The notes beneath the pieces are model-generated. The model was not told where the DNA came from and ran no database searches. It saw nothing but the letters and a program-made list of their open reading frames with translations. This document shows, piece by piece, positions 1 to 6,115 of a stretch of 13,141 nucleotides of DNA. This DNA is from Acidimicrobiaceae bacterium. Lineage in GTDB: Bacteria; Actinomycetota; Acidimicrobiia; Acidimicrobiales; RAAP-2. Every line of letters begins with the position of its first letter. Within the stretch, counting starts at the first letter, position 1. The stretch spans positions 222 through 13,362 of the forward strand of contig PLCI01000027.1 of NCBI GenBank assembly GCA_003135595.1. Reading direction: 5' to 3'. The translations under genes were made by a program, and so were the position numbers.

Positions 1-2
1 TC

Positions 3-752
3 ATCACCAAGGACAACGTCTCGGTCATGGTCTCTGCCACGATCTTCTGCCAGGTCATCGACGTGAAGTCGGCGCTCTTCGAGATCAACGACTTCCTGCT
101 CGCGATCGATCAGCTGTCCAAGACCGCCCTTCGTGCCGTGTTCGGCGAGATGTCCCTCGACGAGTCCCTCTCCCAGCGCGAGCAGATCAACACCCGGATG
201 CAGGACCACATGGCCGACGCGACCATGAAGTGGGGCGTGCGGCTCAACCGGATCGAGATCCTCGACATCCGTCCGCCGAACAACGTGCTCCAGGCGATGT
301 CCGAGCAGAAGGAGGCCGAGCAGCACAAGCGCGCGGCGATCCTCAAGTCCGAGGGCGAGCAGCAGGCTGCGATCAACTCCGCCCAGGGCCAGAAGCAGGC
401 CGAGGTCCTCCAGGCCGAGGGCCAGAAGCAGGCGGCGATCCTCGCGGCAGAGGCCCAGAAGGAGTCCCTGCGGCTGCGAGCCGAGGGTCAGAAGGCTGCC
501 GCCTCGCTTCGCGGCGAGGGCGAGGCAGCGGCGCTCGCCGCGATCGACAAGGTCACGATCAACCCGAACACGCTGGCCGTCATGCAGCTGCGCGCGCTGC
601 AGGACGTCGCCGTCTCACCGAACGCCAAGCTCGTCGTCCCCTACGAGGCCGCCGGCCTCGTCGGCGCCGCGGCAGCCCTGGTCGAGGGCCTGGCGGCAAC
701 CAAGGTGGCGACGCCGGCCGTGTCGGCCGGTCCCGCGCCGACCTCCGAGTAG
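3..752 (+). CDS. SPFH/band 7 (stomatin/slipin-like) protein, 5'-truncated
   Basis: The reading frame is open at the left edge (first full codon at base 3) and stops at 750-752, so only the last 249 residues are visible. The fragment starts inside the SPFH domain: a TKDNVSV stretch, then CQV-DV, ALR..FGEMSLDE and WGV.L.RIEI.DI.PP are typical of stomatin/slipin proteins. From about visible residue 100 an Ala/Glu/Gln-rich helix carries six consecutive 11-residue units, followed by a conserved PNTLAVMQLRAL-like segment and a loose Ala-rich tail. Family members form membrane-associated oligomeric rings or microdomains and are often partnered with NfeD proteins. The N-terminal membrane anchor and any NfeD gene would lie upstream of the window. 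The gene converges on the O-methyltransferase gene with 16 bases between stops. Family assignment is secure; the cellular role is not known. Confidence 0.9.
   Translation: MTKDNVSVMVSATIFCQVIDVKSALFEINDFLLAIDQLSKTALRAVFGEMSLDESLSQREQINTRMQDHMADATMKWGVRLNRIEILDIRPPNNVLQAMSEQKEAEQHKRAAILKSEGEQQAAINSAQGQKQAEVLQAEGQKQAAILAAEAQKESLRLRAEGQKAAASLRGEGEAAALAAIDKVTINPNTLAVMQLRALQDVAVSPNAKLVVPYEAAGLVGAAAALVEGLAATKVATPAVSAGPAPTSE
351..548 (+). repeat. Six tandem 33-bp imperfect repeats encoding hendecads
   Basis: Six back-to-back 11-residue units of the form E-G-Q-K-Q-A-A-h-h-x-A can be read in frame, each starting with Glu (or Gln) and mostly Gly: EGEQQAAINSA, QGQKQAEVLQA, EGQKQAAILAA, EAQKESLRLRA, EGQKAAASLRG and EGEAAALAAID. 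Eleven-residue periodicity suits a long straight or right-handed coiled coil, as in the C-terminal helical region of SPFH proteins. The DNA repeats are diverged, with variation mainly at third codon positions, which suggests old internal duplication. Confidence 0.75.
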
Positions 753-768
753 CTGCTCGGACCCGTCG

Positions 769-1437
769 TCAGCTGGTGACGAGGCCGAAGAGCAGCCCGT
801 CGTGGCCCTTTTGGCCGACGACCTGCAGCACGGTCGACTCGATCCTCGGGTGCGACCCCATGAAGCTGATCACCTCGTGGGCCCCACGTGCGTAGTCGTC
901 AGGGAGCGGATCGATCGCCACGGTCCCGGCGCGCACCACGTTGTCCACCACGAGCACGGTGCCGGGGTGCGAGAGCTCGAGGCCGGCGCGCACGTAGTTC
1001 GTGTTGTTCGGCTTGTCGGCGTCGACGAACATGAAGTCCACCGGCCCGTAGCCGTCGGCCTTGAGCTTCGCGAGCGACTCGAGCGCGGGTCCAACGACCA
1101 CCTCGATGCGGTCGTCAAGCCCCGCGACGGCGAAGTTCGCGCGCGCGACGTCGGCGTGGTGCGCGTCAAGCTCGAGGGTGGTCACCTTGCCGCCTGGGCG
1201 GATCCCGCGTGCGAGGTGGATCGTCGAGAAGCCCCCGAGCGTCCCGACCTCGAGGACCGTCGACGCGCCGATGGCCCTGACCAAGATCTCGAGGAGCCGT
1301 CCTTGGACCGCGGCGACCTGGATCTGGGGGAGACCGCCCTCGGTGGACGCGGCAAGCGCGTGCTCGAGCGCAGCGTCCGGTGGCCCGACCAGGGCCGCGA
1401 GGACGGCGTCAATCTCTTCGTAGCTCGGTGATGGCAT
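769..1437 (-). CDS. SAM-dependent O-methyltransferase, CCoAOMT/MdmC type (Methyltransf_3 family)
   Basis: The 222-residue protein matches the usual length of small cation-dependent O-methyltransferases. Visible motifs are the N-terminal block with GLPQIQV..VQG (about 35-46), the SAM-binding loop VLEVGTLGGFST (61-72), the acidic end of strand 2 (LELD, 88-91), FVDADKPNN (137-145) with the candidate metal ligand Asp139, and VDNV (164-167) with candidate ligands Asp165 and Asn166. It should transfer a methyl group from SAM to a hydroxyl of a small catechol-like or natural-product substrate; the substrate cannot be told. An in-frame ATG lies 39 bases further upstream (1476), but it overlaps a likely -10 box and gives an Arg-rich extension foreign to the family, so 1437 is preferred. 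The gene diverges from the methyltransferase at 1530 and converges with the SPFH gene. Confidence 0.9.
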   Translation of the reverse strand: MPSPSYEEIDAVLAALVGPPDAALEHALAASTEGGLPQIQVAAVQGRLLEILVRAIGASTVLEVGTLGGFSTIHLARGIRPGGKVTTLELDAHHADVARANFAVAGLDDRIEVVVGPALESLAKLKADGYGPVDFMFVDADKPNNTNYVRAGLELSHPGTVLVVDNVVRAGTVAIDPLPDDYARGAHEVISFMGSHPRIESTVLQVVGQKGHDGLLFGLVTS

Positions 1438-1443
1438 CGTGTC

Positions 1444-1460
1444 CGCGGCTCGTTGCCGCG
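1444..1460 (-). promoter_or_regulatory. 5'-leader hairpin between GAGGAG and the O-methyltransferase ATG
   Basis: On the minus strand the leader reads GAGGAG (1466-1461), then a perfect 6-bp stem CGCGGC/GCCGCG with a 5-base loop AACGA (1460-1444), then six bases (1443-1438), then ATG at 1437. Linearly the Shine-Dalgarno-like GAGGAG is 23 bases from the ATG, which is too far. With the hairpin closed the gap is about 6 bases. The stem is seen in the sequence; its function is inferred. Confidence 0.45.
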
Positions 1461-1471
1461 CTCCTCGCCTG

Positions 1472-1477
1472 AGCATA
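1472..1477 (-). promoter_or_regulatory. Candidate -10 box (TATGCT) for the O-methyltransferase gene
   Basis: TATGCT on the minus strand fits TANNNT, 34 bases before the chosen ATG. Transcription would begin near 1465, at the edge of the GAGGAG leader element. No good -35 hexamer is visible, as is common in GC-rich actinobacterial promoters. Confidence 0.3.
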
Positions 1478-1517
1478 CGTGGGTCGTCCTGTGACGCCCG
1501 ACGACGGCAGGCGTCGG

Positions 1518-1523
1518 TAGATT
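1518..1523 (+). promoter_or_regulatory. Candidate -10 box (TAGATT) of a leaderless promoter
   Basis: TAGATT fits TANNNT and ends six bases before the GTG at 1530, so the predicted transcription start falls on the start codon. No Shine-Dalgarno sequence precedes this GTG (the six bases are GCGCGG). This spacing is the usual signature of leaderless genes in actinobacteria. An inverted repeat GACGCC/GGCGTC (1493-1498 and 1510-1515) lies just upstream and could be an operator, but its arms are short. Confidence 0.45.
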
Positions 1524-1529
1524 GCGCGG

Positions 1530-2249
1530 GTGCCGGGAAGCTTCGCGAAAGCCTGGGCGCATGCCGACGGTGTCGACGGCTGGCTGACCCAACCGCAGGG
1601 TCGCGCGCTCTTCGACGCCGCGACCAAGGTCCCGGCTGGTCGCGCGGCGATCGAGGTGGGCAGCCATCGCGGCAAGTCGACGATCCTGCTCGCCTCGGGG
1701 CTCACCGACGGCGTGACCTTGACCGCCATCGACCCATTCGACGACCCGAGGTGGGGCGGCGGCCCCGAGTCCCTCGAGATCTTCAAGGCGAACCTCGAGC
1801 GTGCGGGTGTCACGGACCGCGTCGAGCTGCACCGTGGTCTCTCCAAGGAGGCTGCGAGCGCGTGGAGCGGCCCGCCCGTCGCGCTCGCGTGGATCGACGG
1901 GGCGCACGATCGCGACAGCGTGCTCCTCGACATCGACGGCTGGGATCGGCACCTCGTCGACGGCGGGACCATGCTGCTGCACGACGCGTTCAGCGCGATC
2001 GGCACCACGCGCGCCGTGCTCCGCCGCCTCTGGTGGACCCGCCGGTACCGCTACCTCGGCTGCGAACGAACGTTGGTCGCGTTCCGAAAGGAGCAGCGAA
2101 GCCCGCTCGGCGCGCTCACCGACGCGATCCGGCTCAGCCCCCGCCTCGCGTTCTTCGCGCGGATGGTCGCGATCAAGCTGGCGCGACGTCGGGGGCATCA
2201 AGGGCTTGAGCGGCTGTTCATGCGAGGCGAGAACGAGCCGCTGATCTGA
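1530..2249 (+). CDS. Class I SAM-dependent methyltransferase (Methyltransf_24-like)
   Basis: This 239-residue protein has a Rossmann-type SAM-binding core: AIEVGSHRGKST (39-51) is motif I, TAIDPFDDP (65-73) gives the acidic strand-2 end, and WIDGAHDRDS (121-130) followed by DGGTMLLHDAF (144-154) are typical of Methyltransf_24 proteins. That group often acts on sugars or other small molecules and frequently sits beside glycosyltransferases. Here the stop codon overlaps the start of a GT4 glycosyltransferase (TGATG), so translational coupling and a shared glycan pathway are likely, though the substrate is unknown. The GTG at 1530 has no ribosome binding site and sits right behind a TANNNT box, so leaderless initiation is suggested. 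The basic C-terminal 60 residues (RRLWW, ARRRGHQ) lie beyond the catalytic core. Confidence 0.85.
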   Translation: MPGSFAKAWAHADGVDGWLTQPQGRALFDAATKVPAGRAAIEVGSHRGKSTILLASGLTDGVTLTAIDPFDDPRWGGGPESLEIFKANLERAGVTDRVELHRGLSKEAASAWSGPPVALAWIDGAHDRDSVLLDIDGWDRHLVDGGTMLLHDAFSAIGTTRAVLRRLWWTRRYRYLGCERTLVAFRKEQRSPLGALTDAIRLSPRLAFFARMVAIKLARRRGHQGLERLFMRGENEPLI

Positions 2250-3394
2250 TGGCATCGGGGTTGACGGACGAACACCTCTCGATCCTGCTCACCGTCCACC
2301 ACTCGCTCGAGCACGGCACGGGGGCGGCGGGCGCCACGCTGGCGCTCGCCAGACAGCTCGAGGATCGCGGCCACCGCGTCGAGGTCCTCGGCTTCGACGG
2401 GCTCGCGCACCGACGTGGTGCGACGCTCGACGCGATCGCCTTCCCTCACCTTGTCGCGCGGATCCTGCGACGTCACCTCGACCGAGGCGGCGTGGACGTG
2501 ATCGACGCATCGAGCGGCGACGTCGCGTACGTCTCGACGAGCCGCGTACGCGCTGCGTCGTCCGCCGTGTTCACGCGGAGCCACGGGCTCGAGCACCTCG
2601 CGAGCGAGCGTCGACGTGCTGGTGCGCGGGCGGGGGAGCTCGACCTGCGCCGGCGCTACTCGCTGTACCACGGCGGGCTCCGCCTCCGCGAGGTCGCTCG
2701 CTCCTTCGCGGTCGCCGACGGCGCGCTCCTCGTGAACGATGCCGAGCGAAGATTCGCCGAGCATCGCCTCGGCATCGGCAGCGAGCGGCTGTGGCGCACC
2801 TCGCCGGTCCTCGACGACACGCTCGCCCGCCTGCGGCGAGACCCGACTCGCGACGTCCTCGTCCTTGGCGCTGCGTCGTGGCGCAAGGGTGGCGACGTGG
2901 CCATCCGCGTCCTCGAGTCGCTGCTGCGCGCCGACGCGTCGACGACGGTGTCATGGCACGGACTTCAGGACCCGGCCGAGATCGCTGGCGCGCTGGCCGA
3001 CGACCTGCGTGATCGCGCGGACCTCGCCGGCCCCTACGCCCGTGCGGCGCTGCCCGAGCTGCTCGCGAGCCACCGCGTCTTGTTGTTCGCCTCGCGCTCA
3101 GAGGGGCTACCCGTTACCCTGCTCGAGGCGCTGCGTGCGGGCATCGCGATCGTGGGTGCGGACGTGCCCGGCGTGCGTGACCTGCTCGGTGACGGTGCGG
3201 GCACGCTCGTGCCCGACGGCCACGTTGCGGGCATGGCGGGCGCCACGCGGGTGCTGCTGGCCGACGAGCGCGCACGAGCTGCCTGCGAGGCGCGTGGCGC
3301 AGAGGTCGCCGCCGCCCACGAGCCCGCCGTGGTGGTCGACGCGCTCCTCGACGCCTACCGCACGGTGCTCGAGGTCAAGCGCGCGGCGCAATGA
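2249..3394 (+). CDS. Glycosyltransferase family 4 (GT-B fold)
   Basis: The 381-residue protein is a retaining GT-B glycosyltransferase. The N-terminal domain opens with a strand and Gly-rich loop (ILLTVHHSLEHGTGAAG, 12-28) and contains RSHGLEH (110-116). The C-terminal domain begins near VLVLGAASWRKGGD (203-216), whose Arg-Lys pair contacts the donor phosphate in this family. It carries the EX7E motif SEGLPVTLLEA (284-294), with Glu285 and Glu293, then the nucleotide-sugar site region VGADVPGVRDLL (302-313). It should transfer a sugar from a nucleotide-sugar to a lipid-linked or growing glycan at the cytoplasmic face; no signal peptide or membrane segment is present. Its ATG shares its A with the stop of the upstream methyltransferase gene, and no strong ribosome binding site is seen, so translation is probably coupled. 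The donor and acceptor sugars cannot be read. Confidence 0.9.
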   Translation: MASGLTDEHLSILLTVHHSLEHGTGAAGATLALARQLEDRGHRVEVLGFDGLAHRRGATLDAIAFPHLVARILRRHLDRGGVDVIDASSGDVAYVSTSRVRAASSAVFTRSHGLEHLASERRRAGARAGELDLRRRYSLYHGGLRLREVARSFAVADGALLVNDAERRFAEHRLGIGSERLWRTSPVLDDTLARLRRDPTRDVLVLGAASWRKGGDVAIRVLESLLRADASTTVSWHGLQDPAEIAGALADDLRDRADLAGPYARAALPELLASHRVLLFASRSEGLPVTLLEALRAGIAIVGADVPGVRDLLGDGAGTLVPDGHVAGMAGATRVLLADERARAACEARGAEVAAAHEPAVVVDALLDAYRTVLEVKRAAQ

Positions 3395-3398
3395 GCCG

Positions 3399-4061
3399 CT
3401 AGCGAGGTGGCCAGAGCGCGTCGTCGACGGTGAGGCCGCTCGACTCGCCCCACCGGTTCCGGTACGTGACCTCCTGGACGGGACGGCGCGGTGCGACGCC
3501 CCAGCGGCCGGTGGGGTACCCGAACGACACGCATGCCGAGCAGACCCAGCCGGCGTCCTTCGGGACGCCGAGCAGCTCCAGCACCTCGTCGAGGTGAAAG
3601 AACGAGAGGACCGCCGTGAGGCACGTCCCGATGCCCTCGGCGCGCGCGGCAAGCATCGCGCTCCAGACGGCGGGGTAGATCGAGCTGCCCGAGGGATCGA
3701 ATGCCGAGAAGGCGAAGAGGTACAGCGGCACCGTCTCGAAGTTGTCCGCTAGCCACTGGGCCGACTTGCGGACCTTCTCGAACTGCCGGCTGTCCGCGGC
3801 CTCGGGGGCGGCAGCCGCCTGGTCGATGCGGGGCTTGTACACCGTGGACCACAGCTGGTCCATCGCGTCGCGATACAGCGGCCCGAGGGCGGCGATCGTG
3901 TCGACGTCGTCGACGAGCAAGAAGCGCCACCCCTGGGCATTCCCGCCGGACGGCGCGCGGATCGCGGCGTCGAGTATCCGCCCCTGGGTCGCCATCGGGA
4001 TCTTCTCGTTCGTCACGCGTCGCATCGCGCGTGTGGTGTAAAGCGCCTCGTGCAGTTCCAC
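3399..4061 (-). CDS. Nitroreductase-family FMN flavoprotein
   Basis: This 220-residue protein has the nitroreductase-fold hallmarks: an N-terminal TTRAMRR phosphate-contact block (9-15), APSGGNAQGWRF (36-47) for FMN binding, SIYPAVWSAMLAARAEGIGTCLT in the dimer-interface helix region (127-149), and FGYPTGRWG in the C-terminal part (180-188). Members are FMN-dependent homodimers that use NAD(P)H to reduce nitro compounds, quinones or related substrates; the physiological substrate is unknown. The GTG at 4061 is chosen because GAGGAG (4072-4067) lies five bases ahead of it and the protein then starts at the conserved VELHEALYTTRA. A longer frame exists but its extra 17 residues look non-coding. 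The gene converges on the GT4 gene with four bases between stops and diverges from the ABC exporter. Nothing links it functionally to either neighbour. Confidence 0.88.
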   Translation of the reverse strand: MELHEALYTTRAMRRVTNEKIPMATQGRILDAAIRAPSGGNAQGWRFLLVDDVDTIAALGPLYRDAMDQLWSTVYKPRIDQAAAAPEAADSRQFEKVRKSAQWLADNFETVPLYLFAFSAFDPSGSSIYPAVWSAMLAARAEGIGTCLTAVLSFFHLDEVLELLGVPKDAGWVCSACVSFGYPTGRWGVAPRRPVQEVTYRNRWGESSGLTVDDALWPPR

Positions 4062-4066
4062 GCCGT

Positions 4067-4072
4067 CTCCTC
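4067..4072 (-). promoter_or_regulatory. Ribosome binding site of the nitroreductase gene
   Basis: GAGGAG on the minus strand, five bases before the GTG at 4061. It decides this start over the upstream in-frame extension. Confidence 0.75.
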
Positions 4073-4092
4073 GGTGTGTCGTCGGTCGCCGC

Positions 4093-4098
4093 ACTGTA
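4093..4098 (-). promoter_or_regulatory. Candidate -10 box (TACAGT) for the nitroreductase gene
   Basis: TACAGT on the minus strand fits TANNNT and would start transcription near 4086, giving a leader of about 25 bases that includes the GAGGAG site. No clear -35 hexamer is seen. A 15-bp dyad abuts its upstream edge. Confidence 0.35.
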
Positions 4099-4113
4099 GG
4101 TGGCGACGCCACC
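4099..4113. promoter_or_regulatory. 15-bp perfect dyad, candidate operator
   Basis: GGTGGCG-A-CGCCACC is a perfect inverted repeat with 7-bp arms around one base, in the 104-base gap between the divergent nitroreductase and ABC exporter genes. It directly abuts the candidate TACAGT box of the nitroreductase and lies upstream of the candidate exporter promoter. That placement suits a repressor site acting on one or both genes. GC-rich palindromes also arise by chance, so this is a candidate only. Confidence 0.35.
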
Positions 4114-4140
4114 CCAGGCCCTCTGTCACGCGTCCATCCC

Positions 4141-4146
4141 TACGAT
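4141..4146 (+). promoter_or_regulatory. Candidate -10 box (TACGAT) for the ABC exporter operon
   Basis: TACGAT fits TANNNT. It would start transcription near 4153, just before the GAGGAGG ribosome binding site, giving a very short leader. No clear -35 hexamer is visible. Confidence 0.35.
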
Positions 4147-4154
4147 GTTCGACC

Positions 4155-4161
4155 GAGGAGG
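4155..4161 (+). promoter_or_regulatory. Ribosome binding site of the ABC exporter gene
   Basis: GAGGAGG lies four bases ahead of the ATG at 4166. It decides this start over the ATG at 4145 and the open frame extending to a GTG at 4100. Confidence 0.75.
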
Positions 4162-4165
4162 GCTG

Positions 4166-6115
4166 ATGGCGGGTTCGATGGGACACGGCGGGTGGGGCAT
4201 GATGCGCTCGCTGCGACGCGACGAGGACGTCTTGAACCAGCGGATCGAGCGCGCGACCATCCGCCGCATGATCACGTTCGCGAAGCCCTATCGCGGGATG
4301 CTCGCCCTGTTCATAAGCATCGTCGTGCTCGACTCGCTGGTCGTCGTCGTCAACCCCCTCGTCCTCCGCCAGATCATCAACCTGGCGAGCAGGCACCCCG
4401 GCGCGAACCAGGTGTTCACGCTCGCGATGCGCCACTCGCGCGTCGACGAGATCATCGGGCTCGCGCTGCTCGTCGCCCTCCTCGCAGTCCTCGACGCGGG
4501 CTTCACCTTGACGGAGCGACGCATCTCATCGGTCATCGGCGAGTACCTCATCTACGACATGCGGGCCAAGGTCTTCCGCCACATCCAGTCGATGCCGATC
4601 TCCTTTTTTTCGAGGACCCAGACCGGCGCGCTCATCAGCCGGTTGAACAACGACATCATCGGCGCCCAGCAGGCCTTCACGGACCTCCTCAGCAACATCG
4701 TCGGGAACGTGATCCTCGTCGTGCTGGTGCTCGTCACCATGGCGCTGCTGTCGTGGCAGATCACCCTGGTCGCCCTCGTGCTCGTCCCCCTGTTCCTCGT
4801 GCCCGCCAAGGCGCTCAGCCCCCGCCTCGCGAAGCTCTTCCGCCAGGGCATGGGGCTCAACGCCGAGATGAACACGATGATGCAGGAGCGATTCAACGTC
4901 GCGGGCGCGATGCTGGTCAAGCTCTTCGGACGCCCCACCGAGGAGCACGCGGCGTTTGACGGCCGTGCCGCGGGCGTCCGTGACATCGGGATCAAGCAGG
5001 CGACCTACCAGCGGATGTACTTCGTCGGGCTGGGCCTGACCGCGGCGCTCGCGACCGCGTTCGCCTACGGCTTCGGCGGCGCTTCCGTCGTCGACGGGAC
5101 GATGCAGATCAGCACCGTCGTGGTCATGACCGTGTACCTGGCGCGGCTCTTCGCACCGCTTACCCAGCTCTCGAACCTCCACGTCGACCTGATGAGCGCC
5201 GTCGTCAGCTTCGAGCGGCTGTTCGAGGTCCTCGACCTCGAGCCGATGCTCGCCGAGGCGCCCGACGCCGTCGACATCCCCGCCGGTCCCGCCGAGGTCG
5301 AGTTTCGCGACGTCCGCTTCAGCTACCCCACGGCTGAGGAGGTCTCGATCGCCTCGCTCGAGGCCGTCTCGGTGCTCGAGCGGACCGGTCGCACCGAGGT
5401 GCTCCACGGCATCTCGTTCACCGCCGCGCCTGGGACGATGACCGCGCTCGTCGGCCCCTCTGGGGCGGGCAAGACGACGATGTCCGCGCTCATCCCCCGC
5501 CTCTACGACCCGACGGGCGGCGAGGTGCTCTTGAACGGCGTCGAGCTGCGGCGCGCGACGACGTCCAGCATCATCGACACGGTCGGCGTCGTCACCCAGG
5601 ATGCCCACCTCTTCCACGACTCGCTTCGCGCGAACCTGCTCTACGCCAGGCCGAACGCGACGGAAGCCGAGCTCGACGCCGCGCTCGAGTCCGCACAGAT
5701 CCTCGGGCTCGTGCGGTCGCTGCCGAACGGACTCGACACCATCGTGGGGGAGCGCGGCTACCGGCTCTCGGGCGGGGAGAAGCAGCGCGTCGCGCTCGCT
5801 CGGCTGCTCTTGAAGGCGCCACGCGTCGTCGTCCTGGACGAGGCGACCGCGCACCTCGACGCCGAGAGCGAGGTCGCGGTCCAGCGAGCCCTGGACGTGA
5901 CGCTCGCGGGGCGCACCTCGATCGTGATTGCGCACCGGCTGTCGACGGTGCGCAACGCCGACGAGATCCTCGTGATCGACCACGGCGAGATCGTGGACCG
6001 AGGCACCCACGTCAGGCTGCTCACGCACAGCGGCCTGTACCGCAACCTCTACGAGACCCAGTTCGCGACTCAGGTCGACCGTGAGGCGAGCGCCGAAGAA
6101 GAGCTCACCGCATGA
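4166..6115 (+). CDS. ABC exporter half-transporter (fused membrane and ATPase domains, MsbA/MDR-like)
   Basis: The 649-residue protein has a Gly/Met-rich cytoplasmic start, a six-helix exporter membrane domain (hydrophobic stretches near 43-66, 97-115, 176-195, 198-214, 285-304 and 314-334) with the family motif around MPISFFSRTQTGALISRLNND (143-163), and a C-terminal ATPase. The ATPase shows the A-loop FSYP (385-388), Walker A GPSGAGKTT (430-438), Q-loop Gln478, signature LSGGE (534-538), Walker B VVVLDEA with Asp558 and Glu559, and the switch His590. All catalytic residues are present. It should work as a homodimer or heterodimer exporting a lipid, lipid-linked glycan or drug; no partner half-transporter is in view. 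About 24 residues separate the A-loop from the next strand, longer than in MsbA. The gene overlaps the tyrosine phosphatase gene by four bases, so they form an operon. A possible role in exporting the locus's glycan is inference from context. Confidence 0.93.
   Translation: MAGSMGHGGWGMMRSLRRDEDVLNQRIERATIRRMITFAKPYRGMLALFISIVVLDSLVVVVNPLVLRQIINLASRHPGANQVFTLAMRHSRVDEIIGLALLVALLAVLDAGFTLTERRISSVIGEYLIYDMRAKVFRHIQSMPISFFSRTQTGALISRLNNDIIGAQQAFTDLLSNIVGNVILVVLVLVTMALLSWQITLVALVLVPLFLVPAKALSPRLAKLFRQGMGLNAEMNTMMQERFNVAGAMLVKLFGRPTEEHAAFDGRAAGVRDIGIKQATYQRMYFVGLGLTAALATAFAYGFGGASVVDGTMQISTVVVMTVYLARLFAPLTQLSNLHVDLMSAVVSFERLFEVLDLEPMLAEAPDAVDIPAGPAEVEFRDVRFSYPTAEEVSIASLEAVSVLERTGRTEVLHGISFTAAPGTMTALVGPSGAGKTTMSALIPRLYDPTGGEVLLNGVELRRATTSSIIDTVGVVTQDAHLFHDSLRANLLYARPNATEAELDAALESAQILGLVRSLPNGLDTIVGERGYRLSGGEKQRVALARLLLKAPRVVVLDEATAHLDAESEVAVQRALDVTLAGRTSIVIAHRLSTVRNADEILVIDHGEIVDRGTHVRLLTHSGLYRNLYETQFATQVDREASAEEELTA

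Noticed and set aside
766..782. Stem-loop TCGTCA/TGACGA with a GCTGG loop at the end of the O-methyltransferase gene, as a bidirectional terminator
   Set aside because: The stem is only 6 bp, includes the stop codon, and has no T-tract on either side.
1493..1515. Inverted repeat GACGCC/GGCGTC upstream of the leaderless methyltransferase as a firm operator call
   Set aside because: Six-base GC-rich arms with an 11-base spacer are expected often by chance in this composition; it is mentioned only as a possibility in the promoter entry.
1182..2255. 357-codon open frame on the minus strand opposite the second methyltransferase
   Set aside because: It overlaps the real O-methyltransferase in another frame and the second methyltransferase antisense, with no family features.
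2739..3752. 337-codon plus-strand frame across the GT4 and nitroreductase ends
   Set aside because: It is out of frame with the GT4 gene and crosses its stop into the opposing gene; the composition is Arg/Ser/Cys-rich noise.
4100..4165. N-terminal extension of the ABC exporter starting at GTG 4100 or ATG 4145
   Set aside because: GAGGAGG sits four bases before ATG 4166, a -10-like TACGAT overlaps the ATG at 4145, and the extension has no family resemblance.
5324..5401. Extra segment between the A-loop and the next strand of the ABC ATPase domain as a novel insertion
   Set aside because: From memory, actinobacterial exporters of this subfamily commonly carry a similar EVS-ASLE segment, so it is probably a family trait.
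4526..6028. 500-codon open frame on the minus strand opposite the ABC exporter
   Set aside because: It is antisense to all the ATPase motifs, has highly charged, low-complexity composition typical of mirrored GC-rich codons, and shows no recognisable domain.
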